From Thunnus maccoyii (lineage: Eukaryota; Chordata; Actinopteri; Scombriformes; Scombridae), in assembly GCF_910596095.1 (NCBI RefSeq), contig NC_056544.1:9347155-9411154 (forward strand): a stretch of 64,000 bases of DNA, in the 5' to 3' direction. A program made the position numbers and the translations under genes. A model generated the notes under the pieces. It was not told the origin of the DNA. It saw nothing but the letters and a program-made list of their open reading frames with translations, and searched no databases. This document shows positions 1-51,090 of the stretch, in pieces. Numbering within the stretch: position 1 is the stretch's first letter; each line of letters opens with the position of its first letter.

Positions 1-239
1 AACAGTAAAGCAAAGAGAAATAACAGTTAAGACTTCCTGTTAGAAAATGGAGACAAATACATCTTTCAAGTGCACTTAAGCCCACACACAATGACACATC
101 ATCTTAGCAGTACTGAGGTCGTAGCAAAGTTGGTTGGTCAAATGAACAATATTGGAAAATCAGAACAAAAATATAGAGGCTAAATGTTGAGATTGACATA
201 TTATCATGTTATAAAGTTCTTATGGCAAAAATGTTAGCA

Positions 240-480
240 AACAGGTTAGCAAAAACCAGCTGATTCACACATCTGGCAGACACAAAGAAACATTGGCATT
301 CAGTTGGAGTCGTATTTCAGACCAAGTGATGAATGTATGTACAATATTCATTCTCCCTTTAGCTCTGTTTTTGGTCTTGACCAACTCCTGTTGGAAATAA
401 CACTGATAAGAGCAGAGAGACTGAACTTTTTCCCACGTACATAGTAATTTATTCAATTGTTGATACATACATACATATGT
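240..480. repeat. Dispersed repeat family R1, copy A
   Basis: This segment shares an ordered series of blocks with 18,230-18,680 (same orientation) and with the reverse complement of 27,770-28,270. Shared blocks include GTTAGCAAA, CACATCTGGCAGACACAAAG and CTGTTTTTGGTCT. Copies are well diverged and indel-rich, so the family is old. Class unknown; no terminal repeats could be fixed. Confidence 0.6.
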
Positions 481-2671
481 GAAACATGTTGTTTAGAGCA
501 GCTTTAAGGTTACAATTTGGTTTAGGGGGTTAAAGTAGAAATGAAGATTAGGTGAAGATAAACTCCTCCCCAACCAGCCCCCCAACAGCTCACTGTTGTT
601 GATGTTTTCATATACATACGCACAGCTCACAGTGGAGTGCCAAAACATAACCATATCCAATATATCCAATATAGTGCCACATTTAATACAAAACTGTTCT
701 GCATTCTTTTATGATTCTATTTGATGCATTACAAGCATCTTAAATGGAAAACTGTATCTGCTGTAAGATGTTGTCATTGATTTGATACTTACAAACAAAT
801 GACATGAAGCTGTGGAAGTCAGATGTTTGTTTGTAATTATGAACCATTTCTGATAAATATCACGCCATGGAAATGTCAAACACTTCATCGCATAATAAGA
901 GACAAGGATTTAATATGTTGTGTGTGAGGTGTACCAGTTTTCCTTAATGTAATTACCTAATCTTGCCCCTTAGTTTGATAACAGAAGTACATACAACAAA
1001 TATTTTTTTGAATACTGAGGAAATTCAGATTTTAATTCTTAATTCTGATATGGGATGTGGATGCTTTTATGTTGAAAAGAAGGCTTTTGAAGTTAAATGA
1101 AAATTTTCCAAGAAGAACATTAATAAACTGAGCAATAAAAAAAATGACATCAAGGGAAGATGAAACTGTCACTGACAACAAGTCTGTATGATTGACTGAA
1201 TGGAGCATTCACATATCTTTTCTGAAGCTCAAACTCTTTTAATCAGAAAAGAAAACAGTCCATCCATTCCCTCAGATGACTTCTGTCTGCTCTGAGGATG
1301 GTGTGCATACAATACATGTAGCAAATGGGTTAAAACAAGGGGAGAAAACAAATGTAAATCATCAAAATGAAGGATTTACATGATTCTTCTGTATGAGGTA
1401 CATTGCTGGTGTAGATTGTAATTACTTCTAAGATGGACAGAGAAAGGTAAATTCATGAACGTGATGGTTTTTAATGAGACCACTCAGACCCAGGATGAGG
1501 AGCTCCAATAACAAGGCGCAAGGGAATGTCCTCTGGTTTGAGGGATCTGCACATGAAAGATGCTGTTTCTAGTCATCATGTTAAGGAGGAAGTGGACCAC
1601 TCAAATTCTCTCTGATGAGCATTGATCCCGCTCATCACTAGGCAAACATATGGTGCAGAAATATCATCACAGGTGAGAAGTGTCTTATGCGGAGTCTTAG
1701 TAAGTAGTAAGTAAATAACGCAATCCTTTAAAATGAAGAAATAAGGAAAAAGTTACCATAGCAATGGAGGAAATAATTCCACTCAGTAACATCTGTGGAA
1801 AAAGAAGGTTGTGGGTTCAAAAAGGCTTTAACAGTGCTGTTCAGGTGTTTAAATTTCCAAAGGGTTGACTATCTTGAGCTTTATTGGAGATTTCACAGGG
1901 ACAAGCCATTTAAAATTGCACAAAATTGGGAAAAGTTTTCATTCACTTCTTATTTTTCACAGAAATACCCTTCTCAGTTTTTCTTTTCACTATCGCTTGC
2001 CTCTGTGTCAGTCTGCAACTGCCATACCAAAAGCATGTTTGCACAAACTCTTGAGCTCTACAAAGGAGTTTTCAGAAGAAAAAAAATGCATCACATTATT
2101 TGCTGGATTTATGAGTAAAAAGTGCAAGGAGTGGACCAGAGTTAGTCAAAGAGAATAATATCTCCTGCCACCCCAAGAAAATGTGTTCCATCATAAAAAG
2201 CACAAACATTTTGTTGCAATGAACATAAATTCAAGATATGAGCAGCAGATACACAGTGACAAAGGTGAACAGAAAGAAAATTTAGAAAGACAGAGGGATC
2301 AGTATCAGCCAGTAGTTCACGATGGAATCAGCTGCTCCACTGCAGCCTGACAGGCAGCAACCGCATTCATTCTTGCTCTCAGTTTAGCAAACCAAGCACC
2401 AAATCTGCTAAAAATTTCCCTGAGATGATATGTAATGGAATATGTTGAGGCTCACAGCAGATGACCTGTGGATGTCGAACATGCCTGCCCATCTAAATGA
2501 ATGAGGAGCACACCAGGCCTGACTGCTCGCTCTAATCCCAGATTATCTCTGCCAGTCCAATCCAGAAACAGGGAAAAATTGGCAGAAGAAAGGGGATTAT
2601 TTGACAGTGGTGAGGGATTGTGGAGTGACATGGCGGTTAAAGCACACACCTACTTGTTCATAAACATCACT

Positions 2672-2704
2672 CACACACACACACACACACACACATACAC
2701 ACAC
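2672..2704. repeat. CA dinucleotide microsatellite
   Basis: About a dozen CA units followed by an interrupted CATACACACA tail. Ordinary vertebrate microsatellite, possibly length-polymorphic. Confidence 0.9.
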
Positions 2705-5700
2705 CCTCACAAACGTGCGAACAGAAATGCACTTATTACAGTCACATATATGGACAAATCTGCAGCTTCAAATGCAGCTTGAATATTTCAGACTGAGGCC
2801 CGTCCTCTCGTCACCTCATATTCATGAACGTGTCGATGTAAGAAGCAAACGATCATAGCGGTGGCCTGACCCTTGCCGCTGACACCCTGCCCCCCACCCA
2901 CTAACTCTCCCTTCCCCATCCATCTCTCCTCCCCTATCAGCCTGCAGAGAGCCGTCGATAAACATCCTCCATCACTGTGCTCCGCCACATGACAAATAAC
3001 GTTGACCACTCTTGTGTGAGCTGCATGCTGCACAGCAACAATCACCACAACACTCAAAATCCCTGCACCACCTCATTCTGTATGTACATTATACATATGC
3101 TGCACTTCTTCTAAATTTAATTGAGATTTTATTTCTGTCTTGCATGTGCAGGGTTATGTGCTCTGCAAATAAGAGTGCAATGCCTTCGACTGTTTGATTT
3201 TCTATTAACTGAAAGTAATGCATCAGATTTCACCTTGTTGACATCAATGAGCTCAAGCAAGTCATTTCTTAATTAGCATCATTGGTATTTTGTGGCAGTG
3301 AGCATATTGTAGTGCATAAAACTGTCTTGAAATCAGCTGAAAATGTGATTGAAAATCAAAAAGGTGCAGATAACAATAACAGCATTGAAAGAGGTTTGCT
3401 GATATGACTGCATCAGGAGAGAAACCACACCAAACAGCACCAGCCTGTGATTTCCAGACATATTCTATTTTTCTCCGCCATTCAGCCTTTGAGGAGGTGG
3501 AGTCGTTTGTCAGTGACTGTGTTTCAAATAAAGGCAACGTTTCACACCTGCTCTATATAGCATGTGTTCTCCCTTTTTAGCGCTACCTGGGAACAATTTT
3601 GTGGATGTTGTTACATGTTCACTGAAGCATATCAAGCTTATACATGTAACATGCTGCAAGCACAAAGAAAAGAAATGAGCTTATCTCTCAAAACATCCCT
3701 ACTCGTGTCAAGCCCAACCAGTTACCTACTCCATTTCACACCTTCGTAGAAACCATTAAGTTGGAACACGTACAGGTATGCATAAAGGTTGGAACTGCAA
3801 GTAATTTATTCCATTTTACAGCCAATGGATTAAGCTTTTGAACAAACTCTTCATGGTGGATTTGAGACAATTCCTGCTTTAACAGTTACTTAACCCTCTT
3901 TCTTCAGCACTGAAAGACATAGCAAATCATTTTTTGCCTCTAGGTTTCTCACGGTATACAAGCCAGACTCCCAAGACGTGGATCCAGCAAATTATGGAGC
4001 TTCATATTTGGAAAAATTAACATGACTGTCTCAACACATAAAGTTTGAATGAGTCTTGGCAAGTGATCAGAAGTGTGAAACTGTTATTTTAAACTCAGGA
4101 ATGATTGTCAATACTGCTTATATCTCAGTGTCTGCAGGAACTTAGATATCACTTTTCCACATTTATATTTAAAAATGTGATTATACATACTGTATGAAAA
4201 CTGTTGAATAAAACAACTTTGTACTGCAAAAAAAAAACATTGATTCAGAGCTTATTACTCAGAAAATGTAAGAAGGACTTGTCTTGGATACTAATTTTAG
4301 ATTTTCAGTAGTAATTCCTTATTCAATATTATAAATTGTCTTATGATAAAATCCTGGAAATTGGAATCACTGCAGTTGGTCAAGAAATTGTTCTTCTTTC
4401 ACTACAGTTTTTGGATTAAAAACAAATTAGAGATAGTGTGCTAATTATGTTTTGTAGAACTCCCCATGAAATTGTCATTATTAACAAAGATCTACTATTC
4501 TTTAATTAGAAAGTATAGCTCTAGGTCTGTAACAGAAGGTGAGTAATTACACATTTCCAAAACATGTATGATTGGAAAAGAGTGAACCCAGCGATTTGAG
4601 TGAAATCCCCATGTCCCTTGGCTTACTGTTATGAAAACTGCAATGTGTCAGCACCAGCACAAGGCTTCTTTTTCCACAGGGAGCAGTTCTGAAGGACCTT
4701 GAATAGCCTTTTTATGACCTACGACTAAAGTGGCTCTTGGCTTAAATAAGAGACATTTTCTGCAGGTCACAGAAATGGCATTAGCGATTAGTATTTCAGA
4801 CTAAAGTGGCTACTGCATGCAGGGACCCGCCTGAGTCCATGTCCGCATCTTTGGCTGCAGACGACAGCACATCCCAGAACCCAGTCAGGGATTACGCTGC
4901 AGCCTCACACCAGATGTGGCATCTGGGATTACAATTAGAGTAATATCATCCATCATGTGAAAGCTTGTTATGTTAACATAACAGGAGAGCCTCTGCTTTC
5001 CCCATGTGTCACACGTGGAGCATTGTTGTTAATGGAAATGAAATAAGCTGTTTGCATTGTGTGGGTCTTCGTTGTAATCAGGATGATGGAGGTCTGAGGT
5101 CTGAGTGCGTGTCAGACCTGTGGGGGTGAAACAAGCCAGTTTTCAGCTCTTTTTGTTGATTCCATTACAGAACTCTCAATACTCTCTTTTCCTTTTACTT
5201 ATAACTTTAGAGATGTATCTACTTTGGACCCATTTTCACTCCCCTGGCACCTCCTTCCTTTAATCTCATCTTCCATATTTTCCATTTACTTTTTTTTTTT
5301 TTTAGTTACTTTATCTTCCATTCCCCATATGTATCCTTGTTTGTGTCTCCATCCAACACACCCCCTTTCTTTGCTTTCCTGTTTTATGGGTTGTAACAGG
5401 CTGTTTTCCCCGTCCTTCTCTCTAATTGCATCATTATCACAGAGCAGATCAGGGATGTGCACCTGTTGGAGCGAATGTCTACTTTTTGTTTTGATGGTAT
5501 GGTAGCCATATCATCAATATACCAAAATATAGTCGATGTAAAATGAAACGAAAATAAATTGAAAAATCAAATGACTGATACATTTCAATTTGGTTCAATT
5601 GTTGCTGATGTATGTACCGGGATGACCAAAGAAACAGTCATGGCTGTTTTGCACAATCTCATCATATAACCAATACGCACCTATCTCGTTAAAAACACAA

Positions 5701-6843
5701 AAATTATGATTTATCTGCCCATGGCCATCAGATCTTCATTAGATAGATATGTATGTCGATAAAAAAAATGGAGCCCAGAAATGATAGAATTTATATCTAT
5801 CATTTTCGCTGATGCACCACACATTAAGTCCTTCATGTTCATGTTCCAGCAGCTATTTTGTACATAACATGCTGTGCATTACAAGTCAGCAAAGCCTTTC
5901 AATAAGACATTAGCGTGCTGCAGGCTTTTTGCTTGGAGGACAATTTATTGATGTTTGCACAAAGCCATACACACGGCACAGAGTCAAACTAATTTAATAA
6001 TATCATTACTGTCTGTCTGTCTGTTTCTCTGGCTCATCAGACACATGATGCTTTATTGCAAGACATCCAGGCAAATCTTCACCATCAGCTTTTGGTTTGG
6101 TTCAAGGGGAAGTTGCAGAATGAAAAGAGAGGTCAGTGTCTAAAAGGATTGTTTCAAATGAGAACCAGTGCAGATATAAAACACTGATGGTACCCAGTAA
6201 CAGAGAATATTGAGTCTAAAGTCTAAGACAATAAATTTGGATTTCCAAAAATTCAGTGCTTTAGTACATCTTAACATTGGTTTTGTCATCACTGAACAGT
6301 GTATTTACTCAACTATATAGCCTCTTTTATAGAGAGATCCCGTAATATTGCCATAATGAAGACCAGTAACCGCAACTATAGTCACGGCAAACCACATGTT
6401 GAAGCAGTGTGCACAGTGCTGTAGTAAGAAAGATACTGACTTCAGAGGGTGCTGTCTTTTTATCACCTTTCCAAAACGAAAAAACACGCATGCAAAAGTG
6501 AAATGGAATGGATTAGAAAGTGTATTTACCTGCTGCAAACTTTTAGTACCTACATCAGTAACACTAACACTGTGTTATTTCTGACATTATTTTGTGGGGT
6601 TACAGGTTATATTGGAAAAAGCCCCATTCAGGAATGGAACAGCTACTGAGTAGTGTTTTCCCACTGTGGGGTAGGTATGCTACGATATCAGTGTAGGATA
6701 AAGTTTGCAACTCTGTCCCGCTCTTTATTGGATTTAGGTATGACTGCATTTTCTGAGATAGCGTTACATTCACCTAACACAGTGGGTAGTCCTCATCCTA
6801 CAAGCCTTTTTGCTTGTAAAAATACAATGAACCATTAAGTTTT

Positions 6844-6871
6844 TTTATATATATATACATATATATATTTA
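6844..6871. repeat. TA-rich simple repeat
   Basis: Alternating TATATATA interrupted by ACA, about 28 bp. No other structure. Confidence 0.8.
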
Positions 6872-9295
6872 GCAAAGCATCCAAAAAGGGATTGCATTAC
6901 AACAAAATAACAGTCACACTCCACTGTAATACTGGGGCAAACAAGCTCTACATCCAGTAAAAGAACAATGCTGCTCCAATATTTCCATCCATGTCTTCTT
7001 CATGGATCATCAGGATGCTGATGTTTTATCTAAGACATGTAGCTTTGGCCTTGTTATATTTACCACTTATGTTTTTAAAGAAAGTTCAAAAAGTTTTTAA
7101 ATCATATTATAAGAAAACCAGAAAACCACAGATGAATTTTTGCTTAGTGCCTTCATAGGGGTGCTACAAAGAACATATGTCACATACAGAGTGAAACAGA
7201 AGACAACAGGTGTCCCCTCTCTGAAATAGAGACATTAATTATCTCACAAATGAATGCAAATGAAAGCAATAGATAGCTGTCTAGAGTTTGCTTTTTCTCC
7301 TTGTATTAGCTTGAATCCTTGATATTAACTCAATTGTGATTCTGTCTTCTAATATTAAAAGCAAAAGAAGATCAAAAGGGTCAGCTACATTTGAACACAC
7401 ACAAAACATGGCCATTACTGTCAGTCTTTCCTGTTACATGCTCCCTAATTGGACTGTGCATGAAGAGCACATGCATGTGGCTTGTGAGGGGCAATCTTTT
7501 CTCTTTTTTGTCATATTTATTCACTGATACATGACTGAAGGAAGATTTACTTTTATGATAAAAGCAACAAGAATTCAGTGCAGTTTTTTCCTATAGAAAG
7601 AACAAAGCATTTTAAAACTTCAAAACAGAAGACAGGGAAATAAAATTCAGTAAAGACAGATAAAAAAAAATCTTGTCTGTCTGTGATTTATAGATTCATT
7701 AAATCCTGCTGACACTGACCGAGACACTTTTCCTAGTGGTAGTGGCCTGCTGCATAGAATAGTGACAGTTTCAAGACACCTCAACACATTCAGTCACACA
7801 GTGTAATCGGGGTTCTCAATACAAATTCATTTGTGTTCAATCTAAATAAGGCATGTTCATCTCTCTACCTCTAGGAGGGCTTCACAGCAGATTCGATGAA
7901 GTATCATTTCCATTTTTATAGATATTGCATCAAAACACGTCTCTCGGTAGGAGATCATTTCCCTGGATATGAATGGGTTTACAGTAAGAGTGTTTGAAGA
8001 ATGAAGCTAATTAAGGGGGATAGGCTGGGGTGGTGAAAGGACTCTATCCTATCTGTCAATAATCTTACATCAGGACATGCTCGGAATAATGTTTCCCAAA
8101 TAACTGCAGTGTGCGCCTTCTGTTCCTGCGTGAACCCTGAGGAATTGTTGAGTGGATGTTTTTATTTTAATGATCGTTTGAGTGCTTGCTTGCGCTGTAC
8201 CTACATAATGATTCCTTTGTGTGTGTTCATGTGCAAGCCCTTCTGTAATGTGGTCATTTTCAGACATTGCTGCATTTTTTTTATGTGTGTGAAATAAATA
8301 ACCCTTTTAGACATCTGCTCTTCAGGTCTTTATCCAATCAGAGCTCTTCACATCTCTCAAATTGTGCTTAATCTGTATGTCTTGGTCTTGGTATCCATTT
8401 GATTCCAGTTTATTTAAAGTATTAAAAATAATTGTTTTCACACATGTCTCAGGTTTGCTAGACTCCATGGTGTATACCCAGCAGACCCTGAAAGTGCATT
8501 AGGTCATTGTTAGCAGCATGTGTGTTAGAGGCTGACACTCTATCCATCCCTCCTTAATGCTTTTATCACTTCTAGATGTCTGTTGTCTTTAGTCTTTGTT
8601 CTTTGGTTTAAATTAGCCAGGTAATTTGAAAATGGTAGATAGTAATGTACCACTCCACCCCTTTTGTCACGCTTTCCATCAGTGCTGAAGATAAAACCCA
8701 AGGCCCCATTTCTGTAACACCTGGCATTACACACATCTCTTTTCCTGATAATATCCACACTTTTACAGAGTGTCATTTACATCTGGCCACATCAATATGT
8801 TGTCATCAGCCCAACCGACAACTGATGACTCAAGGTACAGCTTAGTAGCTATCCAATCAGCTTGAGGTGTCTAAAGTAACCTTAGCAAATATTCAGGATT
8901 TGATGCTACAAATTCACATGTGCAGAGAAAGTAATTGCATTTGATTATACCTTACCTACAGTACTATTAACAACATTTGCTGGCATTTGATTTCCAGCTG
9001 TTACACTAAAATTCACATTGTTGTAAATATCACCAGTTGAATGATGCAGAAAATAATGAATATTTCATTCTTGCTTCATTTCTTGTCACTGTGATCAACC
9101 TTGAACTTTATCTACACAACCCCTCAGTACATTAAACCTGTGGCGCTGTGAATATAATGAACTGCTGCCCTGTTTTTGTTTTGCACTGTTATTTACCTCA
9201 TGTCACTTGTTGTACAATTTTTTTTTCTTTTCTTTTTTTTTCTTTTTTTTTTTGTGGTCTGGAACAATCCGCTGTCCAATTGTTCAGAGAGCTCT

Positions 9296-9302
9296 CTAAT
9301 CC
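9296..9302 (+). promoter_or_regulatory. CRX/OTX-type homeodomain motif CTAATCC
   Basis: CTAATCC matches the CRX/OTX2 consensus (C/T)TAATCC used by photoreceptor and bipolar-cell genes. It lies about 620 bp upstream of the slc1a7 ATG. EAAT5 is a retina-enriched protein, so the site is plausible, but a 7-bp motif occurs often by chance and the transcription start is not mapped. Confidence 0.25.
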
Positions 9303-9383
9303 AGCCTTAGATCTGAGTCGTGCAGCGCGGCCTAATAGGATCGTAGTATTAACCCTGATGACAATACCACCAGCTGTCGCAGA

Positions 9384-9406
9384 GCCCCCTGTTGGCCACC
9401 AGGAGG
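9384..9406. promoter_or_regulatory. Back-to-back CTCF-like cores
   Basis: Read on the minus strand, 9,384-9,395 is CCAACAGGGGGC. Read on the plus strand, 9,396-9,406 is CCACCAGGAGG. Both resemble the CTCF core, and they point away from each other with no spacer. They sit about 510 bp before the slc1a7 ATG. Similar CCCCCTG blocks also occur inside fish repeats, so this may be repeat-derived. Confidence 0.2.
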
Positions 9407-9414
9407 AACATGTT

Positions 9415-9440
9415 GGGATGGGGTGGGGGGGGGGGGGGGG
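9415..9440 (+). repeat. G-run with quadruplex potential
   Basis: GGG, GGGG and then sixteen consecutive G, separated by single AT or T spacers. This fits an intramolecular G-quadruplex on the + strand about 475 bp before the slc1a7 start codon. It may lie in the promoter or 5' UTR. The exact length of such a run is error-prone in sequencing. Confidence 0.55.
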
Positions 9441-9915
9441 CAGAGAGACAGAGAGGGAGGTGACTGACAGGGAGCGAGACAGTGATAGAGAGGGTGTCTG
9501 TGTGATGCTTTTAGTCTCATGTGGAATAACCAAGGAAGCAGCTTGGAGAAGGAATAGAGGAACTCCTGAAGTGCTTTATTTTTGGACGCCTACCTCTTTA
9601 ATTTTACTTTTCACACCTCCCTGTTAACCAAATCCCAACTTTTTTTTCTTTCTTCAATCTTTTTCTCTCTTCCTCCGTTGTTTCTTCTCTCTAAATCCTA
9701 CCTTCATCAGTCTACATCCATCTATCTCGTCCCACGTGCTGCGTCCAGGCCTTGCTGTTTTCTACAAAGTGCTGGCGGCTGTTGGCTGTGTGCTGAATCT
9801 ATATGGCTGAATAAGTGGCAAAGGGGGGGCTGCTCTGGTGGGTTTCTCTGAGGGGGGTCGCAAAGTTGCAGTCGGGACCAGGACAAGCAGGAGGAGGAGG
9901 AGGAGGTGGAGGAGG

Positions 9916-49369
<39,454 letters not shown>

Positions 49370-51090
49370 AAGCAGCTGCCCTGCCAACAGCTACTGGCTC
49401 ATCCACAGCCGCTGGACCAGCAGAGGAGGAAGACAGATTGAAGAGTTCAGGTGAATTAAGTTCACACACTTTTGCCCTCCGAGAAGGACAGCGGCCCAGA
49501 GTGGATGACTGCAGGAAAAAAAGACCTTTTTTTTCTACATAACCTAAATAATGACCCACATTTGATTGTGTATGTTTGTGTGTGTACATATTTATCAGAG
49601 ATGTATTATTTGGTACAAGCAGTGACATTGTGCCGCTCTGGCTGACAGACGTTTCAAACCGGAGAAGTGATCCTGCTTGAGGTTTCACTAACATCCCCCC
49701 AGACCTGTGAGTCAGCCCATCTTTAAGGAGTGGAAATGGAGAACACAGTAGCTAATGTCAGATATAATTAAAGGAACCTCTCCCTCTGTGGACTGCAGAA
49801 AAAAACGGAAATATCACATGTATCTCTTTATTCATTATGACCTTTTTTGGTATGTTTTTAGCATAATATTGACTGGGGTTTTTTGTATATTTCACTTTTT
49901 GTCACACTGTTCTCTATAATGAAACTCAGAAAAAATGTCTGAAATCTTATATTCGGAAGCATTTTTTCCAAATGATTCAGTGACTCAGTAAATCGCAAAA
50001 CAAAGAGACAAATCAAGGTAAATTGAGCTACAAGAAAATCACTAAAATCAGTATTTAAAACACACAAATGCAACTATTTGGTTCACATTCAAGAAAGAAA
50101 CAGGGATTCTTTACGATTTCCCAAATTTTCTCAGCAACACCTTTTCCCTGCACTTCTCTGCCTTGTTGTCTAATACCTGCAGTACTGTACGGTCATAGCC
50201 AGAATCAGGGCAAAAATGATGATGAAGGTCACGATGAAAATGAAGACGAGTGTTTGCCCTTGTGTTGAAGTCATGTCAAGTTGTCTTTGCACCCCATTGT
50301 ATTCCCTCTTTGCCTTAAACAACCAAAGGAGAAGCATATGGGACCAGTGCGTTACTGATGTGCGCCAAAACAGCCGAGACAAACTGCATTAAAAACACAA
50401 CTCAAGTCGTCAACCACACGTCACACTCTGAACTCTGTCCATATGTATGTGATATATGCTGTACATGTACTGTATGTATTTCAAAAGTTTAAAAAAATGT
50501 AGATTTTACTACCATGTCAGTTTGTTTCATGAGCTGCCATTCTGTATTTGTAAAAAGAAACATTTCACTGTAGTCCAAAATTTATAAAAATGTACCAACT
50601 GTAAAAAAAAAAAAGAAATATCAAGAAATGGAAAATATATCAAAAATATACAAATGGTATTCTGTTTGACTTTTTTTAATGGATCTGAGAGTTACAAGAT
50701 TGTTTGAGTTTGTCAGAACTTCAGGCACAAGTCTGCTGTATGACACTTCAAGGACTTAAAACTAGAAAGTGTTTATTTGGAAATGTGACAAGCTGTGACA
50801 TTCCCCTGCATCCTCTATCATGAAAATGCTTCTGTTAACTCATTCGCCTGAACAAATGTCCTATTCATACCGGAATAAATCCCAATGTAAACTAAAGACA
50901 AGTGAGCTGTCAAATAAGAAAACAAAAGAGATTTAAAAGATTACCGATGAGTCCGAGCCAAGTGCACTACAGGTGACTTTGGAGCATGGATGACTTATTA
51001 AAACTGGGCTCAGCTAAGATCTCATGTAGATGCACACAAAGACACTACAATACATGATCTTCTCAATAAATGTTTTAAGGACTTCAATAC
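49370..51090 (+). other. slc1a7: slc1a7 3' UTR (approximate)
   Basis: Downstream of the stop I see candidate poly(A) signals: ATTAAA at 49,767-49,772, AATAAA at 50,874-50,879 and AATAAA at 51,065-51,070. The last is followed by a T/GT-rich stretch. A Pumilio-type element TGTACATA lies at 49,583-49,590. Which end is used cannot be told from sequence. A small minus-strand ORF overlaps this region. Confidence 0.55.
50170..50382 (-). CDS. Candidate single-pass membrane microprotein, antisense to slc1a7 3' UTR
   Basis: A 70-codon minus-strand frame, unassigned. An internal Met37 (ATG at 50,274-50,272, G at -3) would give a 34-residue protein. That form has a short Ser/Thr/Gln N-terminus, one strongly hydrophobic span (residues 45-65 of the long form, 21 residues) and the tail VQYCRY. 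Size and layout recall SERCA-regulating micropeptides such as sarcolipin, but sequence identity is not convincing. The + strand here is GA-rich (GATGATGAAGGT...), which by itself yields hydrophobic codons on the other strand, so chance is a serious alternative. Confidence 0.2.
   Translation of the reverse strand: MSRLFWRTSVTHWSHMLLLWLFKAKREYNGVQRQLDMTSTQGQTLVFIFIVTFIIIFALILAMTVQYCRY

Larger units (their letters stand above)
1..9295. other. Upstream flank, no gene recognised
   Basis: No open frame here resembles a known protein, and none is flanked by convincing splice sites with a matching partner exon. I see AT-rich spacer, a CA microsatellite near 2,672, a TA run near 6,844 and part of a dispersed repeat (about 240-480). 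There is also a short inverted-repeat segment at about 6,659-6,790 whose ends read CCCACTGTG and CACAGTGGG. In mammals CPT2 lies on this side of SLC1A7, but no CPT2 exon is visible, so any such gene must start further left. Regulatory DNA for slc1a7 may lie here but cannot be defined by eye. Confidence 0.6.

Noticed and set aside
9838..9915. In-frame upstream extension of slc1a7 exon 1
   Set aside because: It begins at GTG rather than ATG and encodes an Arg run from GGA repeats; the ATG at 9,916 has a strong Kozak context and matches the family N-terminus.
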